Both the position numbers and the translations under genes were made by a program. 64,000 nucleotides of DNA, taken from contig NZ_JAPMIT010000001.1 in NCBI RefSeq assembly GCF_026410545.1, positions 1 to 64,000 on the forward strand, written 5' to 3'. Below, in pieces: positions 1 to 7,317 of this stretch (positions are counted from its first letter, which is position 1; each line of letters begins with the position of its first letter). Source of the DNA: Microbacterium sp. STN6. GTDB taxonomy: Bacteria > Actinomycetota > Actinomycetes > Actinomycetales > Microbacteriaceae. The notes below the pieces were generated by a model. That model did no database searches, had not been told where the DNA came from, and was given only the letters and a program-made list of their open reading frames with translations.

Positions 1-75
1 CGGATACTCCGACCGGTGCTCCCGCACCAACCGGACAGCGCGCTCACGCAACGCAGAATCGATCTTCTTAGGCAT
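1..75 (-). CDS. IS3-family transposase OrfA, N-terminal fragment (cut by window edge)
   Basis: The reading frame starts at ATG 75 and encodes MPKKIDSALRERAVRLVREH and a few more residues before the window ends. This is the usual N-terminus of the helix-turn-helix OrfA of IS3-family elements, which binds the element ends and is joined to OrfB by frameshifting. Only 25 codons are visible. It is read in the same direction as the interrupted IS481 transposase. The family call rests on the short N-terminal motif and the IS-like terminus at 127. Confidence 0.65.
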   Translation of the reverse strand, partial: MPKKIDSALRERAVRLVREHRSEYP

Positions 76-127
76 GACATACATCCTTCAACTCAAAAGG
101 ATGCGGCATCAAACCCGGGACGCTTCA
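1..127 (-). mobile_element. IS3-family insertion sequence, left end only (continues beyond the window)
   Basis: Read on the minus strand, this stretch begins with a TGAAGCGTCCCGGG-type terminus at 127, typical of IS3-family ends, followed by a short leader and the start of an orfA gene. It lies inside the transposase gene of an IS481-family element: the IS481 protein similarity stops abruptly at about 128. The rest of the IS3 copy lies outside the window, so its subgroup, completeness and target duplication cannot be judged. Confidence 0.7.
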
Positions 128-587
128 TGTCGGTGCCATCGGTTAGGCGCCAGTGGGTGAAGTCGGATTGCCAGGTCTCGTTCGGTTGTGCTGCTTCGAA
201 GCGGATGTAGGAGGAGCGGGGGCGTTTGCGGGGTTGCGGGGTGATTAGTCTCGCTGCGTGCAGGATGCGGCGGATCGTGGAGGTTGAGGGGGCCGGGAGT
301 CCTTCTTCTGCCAGGTGCCAGGCGATGGTGATCGGGCCGGCGTCCAGGCCCTGACTGGTCAGCTCGGTGCGCAGCTGCAGGATACGTTGGCGCACTTCGC
401 TGCTGGTGGATTGCGGGTTGCTCTTCGGTCTACGGGATCGGGGATCGACGGCGTCGAGTCCGCTCTCTCGGTAGCGGGCCAGCAGGCGTTGGAGGTGTTG
501 GCGGCTCATGCCGTACTCGGCTGCGGCCGCGGTGACGGTGAGCTGTTTGGAGACGACTTTCAACACGGCGACACGGTTCTTCGACAT
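128..587 (-). pseudogene. IS481-family transposase, truncated
   Basis: From ATG 587 the product has an N-terminal helix-turn-helix segment (YGMSRQHLQRLLARYRESGL), the linker DPRSRRPKSNPQ, a second helix-turn-helix region with SFTSTIRR-like residues (PSTSTIRRILHAARLI), and then the beginning of the DDE integrase fold at NETWQSDFTHWRL, where the first catalytic Asp sits. Similarity ends right after LTDGTD; the following 11 codons to the stop at 93 are read from the inserted IS3 end. About 150 residues of a normal 330-400-residue IS481 transposase remain, so it is not functional unless supplied in trans. An ATG at 602 is an alternative start. Confidence 0.8.
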
Positions 588-645
588 CCGACATAGTGTC
601 ACCGATGTCGCGACTCATCTATGAACGATGTCCTGAACCCAGACA
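128..645 (-). mobile_element. IS481-family element, 5' part, interrupted by the IS3 copy
   Basis: The outer end at 645 reads TGTCTGGGTTCAGGACATCG on the minus strand, identical to the right end of the IS481-derived element at 54640-55137. A subterminal copy of the motif GATGAGTCGCGACATCG follows inward. The transposase gene reads away from this end and is broken at about 128 by the IS3-family insertion. The other half may exist beyond the window. Confidence 0.75.
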
Positions 646-797
646 CCTTCGGGCGCACCGAAATTTGTGTCGAGAGTGTGTGTTGGCGACGAGACGTTCC
701 GTTCCAACGCCTGTTTTCGTCGCGAACACCCACGCTCGGCGGCTGCTCCGCCACACCGCGGCCGGTCTCGCAAGCACGGCGGCATAGGGTGAGGAGC
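646..797. repeat. Degenerate copy of the TTCGTCGCGAACACCCACGCTCG palindromic repeat next to an IS481 end
   Basis: Bases 718-742 read TTCGTCGCGAACACCCACGCTCG-like sequence. A degraded inverted partner (GTGTGTTGGCGACGAGAC) lies at about 676-693. The same repeat, with perfect 19-bp arms, occurs at 55282-55339, also just outside an IS481-type terminus. The stretch has no believable gene. An ATG frame that runs from 621 through it into the flavin reductase is an artefact of the IS end. Confidence 0.55.
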
Positions 798-1334
798 ATG
801 CAGGGGGACCACGAGCGCTACACCGAGCATCTGGTCCGGGAGCCGGCCGGGCTCGACGATCAAGACGAGTATCGCCGCCTCTCCACGAGCGCGGCCAAGG
901 GGGTCGCCGTCGTCACAGCGGTGCATCGCGGCTGGGATCACGCCGTTCCCGTCACCGACTACCTTTCGGTCTCGTACGACCCGCCGACGATGCTCGTGAG
1001 CCTGTACGGCCTCTCGCGCATCGCAGAGGCGGTCAGCGAAAGCGGCCGCTGGGCGCTGAGTCTGCTCGCATCCGATCAGAGGCGCGTCGCCGAGAGGCTG
1101 AGTGACCAGGGCGGCCCTCTCGACGGGCTGCTACGCACGACCCCGCATCAACGTCGAGAAGAGGGCGCGCCCGCGATCATCACCGGCGCGCTCGCCTGGT
1201 TCGAGTTGCGCACGGTTGCTACACACGAGGCGGCCACCCACCTGCTGTTCGTCGGCGAGGTGGTCGCCATGGGCAGATCGCGTGAGCTGGGCGGAATGCC
1301 GCTTGTGCACTACCAGTCGGGGTACACCCGCTGA
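798..1334 (+). CDS. Flavin reductase-like FMN-binding split-barrel protein
   Basis: The 178-residue product fits the flavin_Reduct family, which binds FMN and often supplies reduced flavin to a partner monooxygenase or acts as an NAD(P)H:flavin oxidoreductase. Visible family features are the early strand KGVAVVTAVHRGWDHAVPVT, the segment LSVSYDPPTMLVSLY that packs on the flavin phosphate, the helix FALS-like SGRWALSLLA, and the C-terminal HLLFVGEVVAMG strand. The frame is open upstream to 621, but ATG 798 is preferred: TAGGGT lies 7 nt upstream (leaderless layout) and GAGGAG also precedes it. No partner oxygenase is adjacent, so the physiological role is unknown. Confidence 0.75.
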   Translation: MQGDHERYTEHLVREPAGLDDQDEYRRLSTSAAKGVAVVTAVHRGWDHAVPVTDYLSVSYDPPTMLVSLYGLSRIAEAVSESGRWALSLLASDQRRVAERLSDQGGPLDGLLRTTPHQRREEGAPAIITGALAWFELRTVATHEAATHLLFVGEVVAMGRSRELGGMPLVHYQSGYTR

Positions 1335-1389
1335 GGCGCGAAGCCGCGGCGAGGCGCTGACCTGCGGCGCGCCGGCCATCCGATTCGCC

Positions 1390-1415
1390 CGCCCCGCCAC
1401 GAGGCGAGCGGGGCG
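1390..1415. terminator. Weak hairpin between convergent genes
   Basis: CGCCCCGC (1390-1397) pairs with GCGGGGCG (1408-1415) across a 10-nt loop, between the convergent flavin reductase and HesB-like genes. There is no T-tract, so termination is only a possibility. The rest of 1335-1486 shows nothing recognisable. Confidence 0.35.
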
Positions 1416-1486
1416 CCGGCCGCCCGGGGGTGGGCGGGCGCCCGCCTGCTGCCAGAGCGCCTGGCGCTACTGGCCCAATTCAGTTG

Positions 1487-1771
1487 CTACTGCGCGACGC
1501 CGATCGCGAAACGCACTGCGCCCTTCTCATCGACCTGGGCGTCGAGCACCTTGTCGTCGAGCGCGACCGCGGCGTTCTCCTCGAGGAAGACCTTCGCGCC
1601 ATCGCTTTCGACGACCTGATCCTGCGGCTCCGGCGCGGGCGTGACCGCGACGGCGAAGTCCGTGTTGTCCTCGGCGGCGCTGCTGATGCGCAGACCGCCT
1701 TCGTCAGCACCCGGTGTCTGGGCGGCGATCGCCTTGACGATGCTGCTTGCATTCTCGGTGAGCGTGAGCAT
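1487..1771 (-). CDS. HesB/IscA-like small protein without cysteines
   Basis: The 94-residue product starts MLTLTENASSIVKAIAAQTP, the typical opening of the actinobacterial HesB-like family related to the A-type Fe-S carrier IscA. The strands GGLRISSA, FAVAVTPAPEPQDQVV and AKVFLEENAAVALDDKVLDA follow the IscA fold. It has no cysteine at all, so it cannot ligate iron or a cluster the way IscA does. The biochemical role of these Cys-less homologues is not established to my knowledge. The start is supported by an AAGGAG ribosome site about 6 nt upstream. It stands alone, with convergent neighbours on its 3' side. Confidence 0.8.
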   Translation of the reverse strand: MLTLTENASSIVKAIAAQTPGADEGGLRISSAAEDNTDFAVAVTPAPEPQDQVVESDGAKVFLEENAAVALDDKVLDAQVDEKGAVRFAIGVAQ

Positions 1772-1958
1772 GCGCTCTCCTTCCGATAGTCAAATGGAAA
1801 CCTCCACGTTTCCGCACGGGCTCGGCGACCTCAACCCCTGAGCCCGTTCTCTGCGGGAGTTCACACCTGCGACGCGCCGCCCTCTGTTACCCTCGCGGGC
1901 CTGCCGTTGCCGGCAGATCTCGCCTCAACCACCATGCAGAGCGGATGCCGGTGGCCGC

Positions 1959-3029
1959 TCACTTCTCCAGTGCACCGGGCCGCAGCCGAATCAACCGCGC
2001 CTGACCGTCCTCTTTGATCTCCACGATGTTGCCGCGGGACTTCACGAAGTCGGTGAAGCTGCTGAAGCCGAGGGCTCCCTCGTTGAACGACGGATCCATG
2101 CGCAGCATCTGGTTCTTCACGCTGGAGCTGTTGAGCCAGTCGGCATCCTGCTTCGACTGGCCGAGCCGGATGGCTCGCACGAGCAGCGCCGTCGGTGGGC
2201 GGCCGGGAGCCTCCTGCTCCCCCGTGTCGGCGGTGTCGGCCTTCGCCGCGAGGTCCTTGCTCGTCGCCCGCCGCGCCCCCTTCCCGCTCTTCTGGGCCTT
2301 CTGGGCCTCGCCACCGGAGGTGCCGCTGGAAGCTGTCGTCTCGGCGGGCGCGCCATCCGTCGCCGTCTCGGCCGTCGCGGCTGAGGCAGCGACGCGCGCC
2401 TTCGAAGCGCCAGGCGGCGCCGGTTCGTCGGCGACCTCGAGGCCGGCCGCATCTCCGCTGATGCCGGGCAGAGCGTCATAGTCGGCGAACTCGTCGCACG
2501 CGGCGGCCAGCGCCTTGCTCGTCCCGCCGGCGACGCCGATGCCCACCACGTACCGGCCGAGGCGCTTGGCGCGCTGTGCGAGCGCGATGTAGTCCGAGTC
2601 GCCGGCCACGATCACGACGTGGGTCAGATCCCCCAGCCGGAACATGTCCTCGACCACGTCGACGGCGAGCCGAATGTCGGCACCGTTCTTCATCGACTGC
2701 ACGGTCGGGAACAGCTGTGTCAGATCGATCGCTTTGTCGATCAGCTGCTTCTGATAGCTCGCGTTCACCGGCACCGACCAGTCGGCGTAGGCGCGGCTGA
2801 TCACGATCGTGCCGAACGACGAGGCGAAGTCGAGCACCGCCGAGATGTCGACGGTGGCCTCCTCGAGTCGGGCTCCGACGCCCGTTGACGAGCGCGCCCT
2901 CGTCGCGGTGTAGCTGCGGGCCTTGTCGCGCTGCCATTGGCCCACCCCGTGCAGCTGGTTGTAGCGGCTGATCACGATGTTGTCGAAGTCGATGTAGACG
3001 GCGACGCGGCTCTCGGTCGATTCGGTCAT
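1959..3029 (-). CDS. NYN-domain (PIN-like nuclease fold) protein with C-terminal OST-HTH/LOTUS domain
   Basis: The N-terminal about 180 residues form a NYN domain. Acidic motifs typical of the metal site are visible: VAVYIDFDNI near the start, ADIRLAVDVVEDM, and VVIVAGDSDYIALA. A low-complexity Ala/Glu/Thr linker follows (about residues 195-275), then a C-terminal region of about 80 residues that fits the OST-HTH/LOTUS RNA-binding fold (LVRAIRLGQSKQDADWLNSS to the end). NYN-LOTUS proteins are thought to act on RNA; the substrate here is unknown. ATG 3029 is chosen over GTG 3035. The gene stands alone, with the lactonase gene upstream on the same strand 42 bp away. Confidence 0.85.
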   Translation of the reverse strand: MTESTESRVAVYIDFDNIVISRYNQLHGVGQWQRDKARSYTATRARSSTGVGARLEEATVDISAVLDFASSFGTIVISRAYADWSVPVNASYQKQLIDKAIDLTQLFPTVQSMKNGADIRLAVDVVEDMFRLGDLTHVVIVAGDSDYIALAQRAKRLGRYVVGIGVAGGTSKALAAACDEFADYDALPGISGDAAGLEVADEPAPPGASKARVAASAATAETATDGAPAETTASSGTSGGEAQKAQKSGKGARRATSKDLAAKADTADTGEQEAPGRPPTALLVRAIRLGQSKQDADWLNSSSVKNQMLRMDPSFNEGALGFSSFTDFVKSRGNIVEIKEDGQARLIRLRPGALEK

Positions 3030-3071
3030 TCTCACCCTTACGGTTCGGTGGTTCTCATCGGCCGCCGTGGA

Positions 3072-4112
3072 TCACACGGGCAGCAGGCAGGTCGGCGTGC
3101 CGACGGGAACCGTGGCGATGAGCTCCTCGGGCACGCCCGAGTGCGCGTCGAGCCGGAACGCCGTCACATTGCTCGAACCCTGGTTCGCCACGAGCAACAG
3201 GCGCCCGAGCTGCAGGTGGTGGCGGGGCGTGTCGCCGCCACAGGAGACCTCGTGCACCGGCTCCAGCCTGGCGCCGTCGTCGTGCACCGCCAGGGTGGAG
3301 ATGAGGTTGCGACCGCGAACACTGACCAGAACGTAGCGGCCTGCGGCATCCGTCGTTATTTCGGATGCCGTGTCGCCTTTCTGCGCCCCGCCCTGCGTCG
3401 CGGGCGTGCTGCTCTCAATGGCGTAGCGGCCGTCGGCGCCGCGGGAGAGTACGAAGGCCTCAACCGAGATCTCGCCGATCACGAGGATGCGGCCGCTGGG
3501 GTGGCGAACGAGATGGCGCGGCTCGCTGCCCATCGGGAACACGACCTCGTGGTCGGGCACCAGGCCGGTGCCGGGCTCGTACCGCCACACGCGCAGCAGG
3601 TCGTAGCCGAGGTCGGTCGAGGCGACCCGGCCGTCGTCGAGCATGAGTGAGCAGTGCGCTCGCGAGGGGCGACCGCTGGCCGAATGCGGGTCAGTGGCGG
3701 GCGGTGCGACGAAGCGGTCCACGATTCCACCCTCGCCGTCGAGTTCGTAGAGGATGACTTTGCCGTCGCCCCAGCACGCGACCACGATGAATCGGCCAGC
3801 CGGGTCGACTGCTACGTGGCATGCGGCGGCGCCGGCCTCCCAGGTGGGGCCGAGCGGGGCGAGGCGGCCCGGTTCGGTGACCGCGAACGCCTGCACCGTC
3901 TGTGTGAACTCGCCCACCGCGTACACGACGGGAAGGGAGGGGTGCTTCGCGATGAACGACGGCGACTTCGCCTCGGCGGCCAGCCCCGCCCACCGCGGAA
4001 TGCCGGCATCGACGTGCATCGACCCGATCCCGTGGCCCTCACCGTTGCCGTCAGCGGTATATGAGCCGGTCCAGAGGTCGAACGTCGGCAGGGCGAGTGT
4101 CGCATCGGTCAT
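3072..4112 (-). CDS. Lactonase family beta-propeller protein (6-phosphogluconolactonase-like)
   Basis: The 346-residue product belongs to the seven-bladed lactonase family (Pgl/YbhE-type), whose characterised members hydrolyse 6-phosphogluconolactone. Blade motifs recur: LWTGSYTADGNGEGHGI, SPSFIAKHPSLPVVYAVGE, HVAVDPAGRFIVVACW, AHCSLMLDDGRVASTDLG, PRHLVRHPSGRILVIGE, TDAAGRYVLVSVRG and HHLQLGRLLLVANQGS. It has no signal peptide, so it should be cytoplasmic. ATG 4112 is chosen because TACCGT lies 6 nt upstream, fitting a leaderless start. Substrate is inferred from the family only; other sugar lactones are possible. Confidence 0.85.
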   Translation of the reverse strand: MTDATLALPTFDLWTGSYTADGNGEGHGIGSMHVDAGIPRWAGLAAEAKSPSFIAKHPSLPVVYAVGEFTQTVQAFAVTEPGRLAPLGPTWEAGAAACHVAVDPAGRFIVVACWGDGKVILYELDGEGGIVDRFVAPPATDPHSASGRPSRAHCSLMLDDGRVASTDLGYDLLRVWRYEPGTGLVPDHEVVFPMGSEPRHLVRHPSGRILVIGEISVEAFVLSRGADGRYAIESSTPATQGGAQKGDTASEITTDAAGRYVLVSVRGRNLISTLAVHDDGARLEPVHEVSCGGDTPRHHLQLGRLLLVANQGSSNVTAFRLDAHSGVPEELIATVPVGTPTCLLPV

Positions 4113-4169
4113 ATTTCGACGGTAACCCACCCTGTCGCGGTTGGCGTCAGGCCCGCCGTGTGAGCGACG

Positions 4170-4607
4170 TCACTCTCCGCTCGCGCGCAGCTTTTCGCAT
4201 AACTGCGCCAGCTGCGCCAGCTCCTCGTCGCTCAGAGCGCAGCCGACCCGCTTGGTGATCGACGCCATGTGGCTCACCGCGACGCGGCGGAAGATCTCGA
4301 ACCCCGACTCGGTCAGGCGAATATCGGTGCCGCGCCGGTCGGTGGCGTCCGGCAGCTTCTCGACGTAGCCGCGCGACGCGAGGCGATCAACGAGGCGGCT
4401 GACGCTGGGCTGGGTGAGCAGCACATGCCGATTGAGGTCGCGCAGTCGCAGCGAGCGAGCGGGCTGCTGCGAGAGGGTGAACAGCACGTCGTACTCGTTG
4501 AACGAGATGTCGGCGTCCGGGAACTCGGCCGCGAGCGTGCGCATCACGGAGACCTGCGCGCGGAACAGCGACTCCCACGTGGATACGGCATCGACCTTCA
4601 CGTCCAT
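4170..4607 (-). CDS. MarR-family transcriptional regulator
   Basis: The 145-residue protein has the MarR winged-helix core: LRLRDLNRHVLLTQPSVSRLVDRLASRGYVEKLPDATDRRGTDIRLTESG, including the recognition helix around TQPSVSRLVDRL and the DxRGxxxxLT wing. Helices at both ends would form the dimer interface. A GGAGGGG ribosome site precedes ATG 4607. A perfect odd palindrome lies just upstream (4624-4638) and is probably its own operator. The lactonase gene starts 57 bp beyond its 3' end on the same strand but has its own start signal. The ligand and targets are unknown. Confidence 0.9.
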   Translation of the reverse strand: MDVKVDAVSTWESLFRAQVSVMRTLAAEFPDADISFNEYDVLFTLSQQPARSLRLRDLNRHVLLTQPSVSRLVDRLASRGYVEKLPDATDRRGTDIRLTESGFEIFRRVAVSHMASITKRVGCALSDEELAQLAQLCEKLRASGE

Positions 4608-4623
4608 CTGCGCCCCCTCCGGC

Positions 4624-4638
4624 TGTCTCTCAGAGACA
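4624..4638. promoter_or_regulatory. Palindromic operator TGTCTCTCAGAGACA upstream of the MarR gene
   Basis: The 15-bp sequence is a perfect inverted repeat of 7-bp arms about one central base. It ends 17 bp upstream of the MarR start codon and just 5' of the ribosome site. Size and symmetry fit a MarR dimer site, so autoregulation is likely but inferred. Confidence 0.6.
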
Positions 4639-4727
4639 ACAATAGGGACTGCGGCGCGAGCGGGGGAAACCCCGTCGGTCTATGCGGGTTCGTGAGGCGT
4701 GAACCGGCCCTGATCAGAGTGCCCGCC

Positions 4728-4767
4728 GGGTTTCGAGACAGTCGGCTTCGCCGACTTCCTCAACCCG
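4728..4767. repeat. Dispersed palindromic repeat, single half-unit
   Basis: This is one half-unit of the family found at seven loci here: GGGTTTCGAGAC, a variable GC hairpin (AGTCGGCTTCGCCGACT), then TCCTCAACCCG. The hairpin core AGTCGGCTTCGCCGACT is itself self-complementary. It lies in the non-coding stretch between the MarR and winged-helix regulator genes. Confidence 0.85.
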
Positions 4768-4787
4768 CAGAGGTCGGGAGACAGACT

Positions 4788-4822
4788 GAGGGCCGGTCGC
4801 CGAGGCTTAGCGACCGGCCCTC
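4788..4822. terminator. Strong 13-bp hairpin between divergent regulator region and winged-helix gene 3' end
   Basis: GAGGGCCGGTCGC (4788-4800) pairs perfectly with GCGACCGGCCCTC (4810-4822) over a 9-nt loop. It sits about 120 bp past the 3' end of the minus-strand winged-helix gene and so could end that transcript, though there is no clear T-run. The remaining 4823-4942 is AT-richer than the surroundings with no recognisable gene. Confidence 0.5.
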
Positions 4823-4942
4823 TCCCTTGCACCAAGAGTGTCCTGCAATCACATTCCACACCAGCTGCCACAGCAAACAACCGGTGCTCTTGAACTATAT
4901 AACGAACAGGTAACGCTGAACAAGTAATGCAATCGTTATTTT

Positions 4943-5713
4943 TCAGAAGAGGTCGGGACTCGGCGCGCTGGCGTGCCGCACGGAGACGTCCGCGTGCCGA
5001 TCGAAGCGGTAGCCGACGCCGCGCACCGTGCGCACGATCTCCTCGTACCGGCCGAGCTTGGCGCGCAGCCGGCGCACGTGTACGTCGATCGTGCGCTCGT
5101 TCGGCACCTCGTCGTCGTGCGCATTCCAGAGCGCGGTGATCAGCTCTGCGCGCTCAATGGTGCGGCCCTCGCGCAGCACCAGGTACTGCAGCAGCTCGAA
5201 CTCCTTGTAGGTGAGGCCGATGTTCTCGTCATCGATCACCAGGCGCTTGCGCGAGATGTCGACGACGACGCCGGCGGGCGCCGCCTCGTCCTCGGGCTCC
5301 TCGTTCTCCTGGCGGTGCCGGGCGACGGCCGAGGGATCCTGCAGCGCGAGCCGCACGACGTCGACGTCGCGGCCGCCGGCGCCCTGCGGCGCGAGGGCGA
5401 CCGCCGCGTATGTCTCAGCGGTGGGCACGAGCTCGCCGGTCAGCTTCTTGAGGGCCTCAACAATGCGCCCGAGGTCGGTTCCGGCCGCAGCGGCCTTGGC
5501 CTCGTCGATGCCCACATAGAGCACGAAGCCGCGAGCCTCGGTTCCGCTCGGTACGGCACGGATGCGCGCCGGCGCCGCAGGCGGCACGGGCGCGGTCGCG
5601 TGGCCGGCCGGGTGGTGTGCCGGCTCCGTCGCGCGGGCCGGGCTCGCCAGGGTCAGGGCCGCGGGTGCGAGCTCGCGGCGGGGTCGGTCGATGTCGATGG
5701 TTGCGAGTGACAT
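4943..5713 (-). CDS. Winged-helix (OmpR/PhoB-type) DNA-binding protein without a receiver domain
   Basis: The C-terminal 100 residues are a trans_reg_C winged helix: GVVVDISRKRLVIDDENIGL, then LTYKEFELLQYLVLREGRTIERAELI, RTIDVHVRRLRAKLGRYEEIVRTVRGVGYRF, as in OmpR/PhoB. The N-terminal 130 residues do not look like a response-regulator receiver: there is no phospho-Asp or Lys motif, only an Ala/Pro-rich stretch and a small domain around RGFVLYVGIDEAKAAAAGTD. Control by phosphorylation is therefore unlikely. ATG 5713 gives 256 residues; the frame is open to 5785. A promoter at 5983-6012 implies an mRNA leader of about 260 nt. Confidence 0.8.
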   Translation of the reverse strand: MSLATIDIDRPRRELAPAALTLASPARATEPAHHPAGHATAPVPPAAPARIRAVPSGTEARGFVLYVGIDEAKAAAAGTDLGRIVEALKKLTGELVPTAETYAAVALAPQGAGGRDVDVVRLALQDPSAVARHRQENEEPEDEAAPAGVVVDISRKRLVIDDENIGLTYKEFELLQYLVLREGRTIERAELITALWNAHDDEVPNERTIDVHVRRLRAKLGRYEEIVRTVRGVGYRFDRHADVSVRHASAPSPDLF

Positions 5714-6093
5714 GGGACGAAAGGTTCCTCGAGGGAGGGGGTGAAGGCCTCTAATGGGGAGGGTGTGATCCTTCGGGTACTTCATGAGTGACGAGGGCAG
5801 ACCGTTATGAGGATCTGCTCCCGAGAACCGCGCGTCTCGTCAGGCGAGGGCGGTTCGGCGAGGGTTGGCCGTCTCAGGCGCACATTCGACAACACATGAA
5901 CGCGTCTGCCGGCATCATGGCGCCGGCGATCCCGTGAGCCTCGCAAGAGGTGCGGGTACGCGCGTTCAGGGTCATACTTGCGAGTATCGCCGAAGGGTGC
6001 GCCGCGCGTCAAGTCGCCCACGGGGGTGACACCGTGCGGGGTGCGAGGCAGCGGAAGGCTGCCGAGGCATCCGCTGTTCGTGTGCGGAGCGCC
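5714..6093. other. Intergenic leader region with nested hairpin and palindrome; no gene
   Basis: No credible coding region was found. On the minus strand it carries a promoter (5983-6012) and so mostly forms the long 5' leader of the winged-helix gene. GAACCGC (5825-5831) pairs with GCGGTTC (5850-5856) and encloses a smaller CTCG/CGAG stem. ATACTTGCGAGTAT (5974-5987) is an imperfect palindrome overlapping the -10 box and could be an operator. Confidence 0.5.
5983..6012 (-). promoter_or_regulatory. Sigma-A-like promoter for the winged-helix regulator
   Basis: On the minus strand TTGACG (6012-6007) is followed after 18 nt by GATACT (5988-5983). Both boxes match vegetative consensus well. The implied transcript start is near 5976, about 260 nt before the coding start at 5713. 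Confidence 0.55.
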
Positions 6094-6726
6094 TCAGACC
6101 GTGCCGTACAGGCGGTCGCCGGCATCGCCGAGACCGGGAACGATGTAGCCGTTCTCGTTGAGGCGCTCGTCGATGGCGCCCAGCACCAGGGTCACGTCGC
6201 GGCCCTCCGTGAGCTTCTCGACGGCGGCGATGCCCTCGGGGGCGGCGAGCACGCAGATGGCGGTCACGTCGACCGCTCCGCGCGCGAAGAGGAACTCGAT
6301 GGCGGTGCCGAGCGAGCCGCCGGTGGCGAGCATGGGGTCGAGAACGAAGCACTGCCGGTCCGACAGATCCTCGGGCAGGCGCTCGGCGTAGGTCGTCGGC
6401 TGCAGCGTCTCCTCGTCGCGCACCATGCCCAGGAACCCGACCTCGGCCGTTGGCATGAGGCGCACCATGCCTTCGAGCATGCCGAGCCCGGCGCGCAGAA
6501 TGGGCACGACGAGAGGGCGCGGCTCACTGAGTGTCACGCCGGTCGTGCCGGTCACGGGCGTCTCGATGTGCACCGGCTCGACGCGAACGCCTCGCGTGGC
6601 CTCGTACGCGAGCAGGGTCACGAGCTCTTCGGTGAGCGCTCGGAACACCGGCGAAGGGGTCAGCCTGTTGCGCAACACCGTGAGTTTGTGCGTGATCAGA
6701 GGGTGGTCGGCAACGTGCACTCGCAT
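6094..6726 (-). CDS. upp: Uracil phosphoribosyltransferase
   Basis: The 210-residue protein converts uracil and PRPP to UMP in pyrimidine salvage. Family landmarks are PILRAGLGM (about 75-83), the PRPP loop [15 protein letters not shown] (about 129-143) and the C-terminal uracil-binding [13 protein letters not shown]. Length is normal for the family. ATG 6726 is preceded at 6 nt by TAGATT, fitting a leaderless transcript with no ribosome site. It is divergent from tadA, with 120 bp between them. Confidence 0.97.
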   Translation of the reverse strand: MRVHVADHPLITHKLTVLRNRLTPSPVFRALTEELVTLLAYEATRGVRVEPVHIETPVTGTTGVTLSEPRPLVVPILRAGLGMLEGMVRLMPTAEVGFLGMVRDEETLQPTTYAERLPEDLSDRQCFVLDPMLATGGSLGTAIEFLFARGAVDVTAICVLAAPEGIAAVEKLTEGRDVTLVLGAIDERLNENGYIVPGLGDAGDRLYGTV

Positions 6727-6846
6727 AGGCTCAATCTAGTCGAGGCGGCCCGGGTGACGGGCGCTCAGGTTTCGGGGCGCTCGCTTCGCGGGCTCCCGGG
6801 CCCGCGGCTGTCTGCGAAGGGCACATCACGAAAGAGGGCGGCACCA

Positions 6847-7314
6847 GTGACGGCGGTTCCAGCCGAGTACGGCCAATGGATGCGCGAGGCGCTCGCAGAC
6901 GCGCGCCTCGCGAGTGCGACCGGCGACGTTCCCGTGGCCGCGAGCCTGCGCGACGCGAGCGGAGCCGTTCTCGGCGCCGGTCGCAACGAGCGTGAACTGC
7001 GTCAGGATCCGAGCGCGCACGCCGAGTTGCTTGCGCTGCGGGAGGCCGCGCGCACTCTCGGCGACTGGCACCTCGAGAACACGACACTCGTCGTCACGCT
7101 CGAGCCGTGCGTCATGTGCGCGGGGGCGATCCTCGCGGCCCGGGTACCGCGCGTGGTGTTCGGCGCGTGGGACGAGAAGGCCGGCGCGGCCGGCAGCGTC
7201 TACGACGTGCTGCGCGACCGGCGACTGAACCACCGGGTCGAGGTCTTCGCGGGCATCGAAGCGGATGCCTGTGGTCGCCTTCTCGAGGAGTTCTTCGCCG
7301 CCCGCCGACCCTGA
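6847..7314 (+). CDS. tadA: tRNA-specific adenosine deaminase
   Basis: TadA deaminates A34 to inosine in the anticodon of tRNA-Arg(ACG). The product (155 residues from GTG 6847) shows the zinc deaminase motifs HAE at 58-60, with the catalytic Glu, and PCVMC at 87-91, plus the TadA-typical AILAARVPRVVFGAWDEKAGAAGS. An AAAGAGGG ribosome site lies upstream. A much longer open frame reaches back to 5950, but it crosses the antisense of upp and is spurious. ATG 6880 is a shorter alternative start. A repeat array follows the stop codon at once. Confidence 0.93.
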   Translation: MTAVPAEYGQWMREALADARLASATGDVPVAASLRDASGAVLGAGRNERELRQDPSAHAELLALREAARTLGDWHLENTTLVVTLEPCVMCAGAILAARVPRVVFGAWDEKAGAAGSVYDVLRDRRLNHRVEVFAGIEADACGRLLEEFFAARRP

Positions 7315-7317
7315 CGC

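Noticed and set aside
5714-6093. Known riboswitch in the winged-helix leader
   Set aside because: Hairpins are present, but I recognise no consensus of a described riboswitch class and cannot test covariation.
5950-6846. Long N-terminal extension of tadA
   Set aside because: The extension runs antisense to upp and has shadow composition; the deaminase begins at GTG 6847 with normal length.
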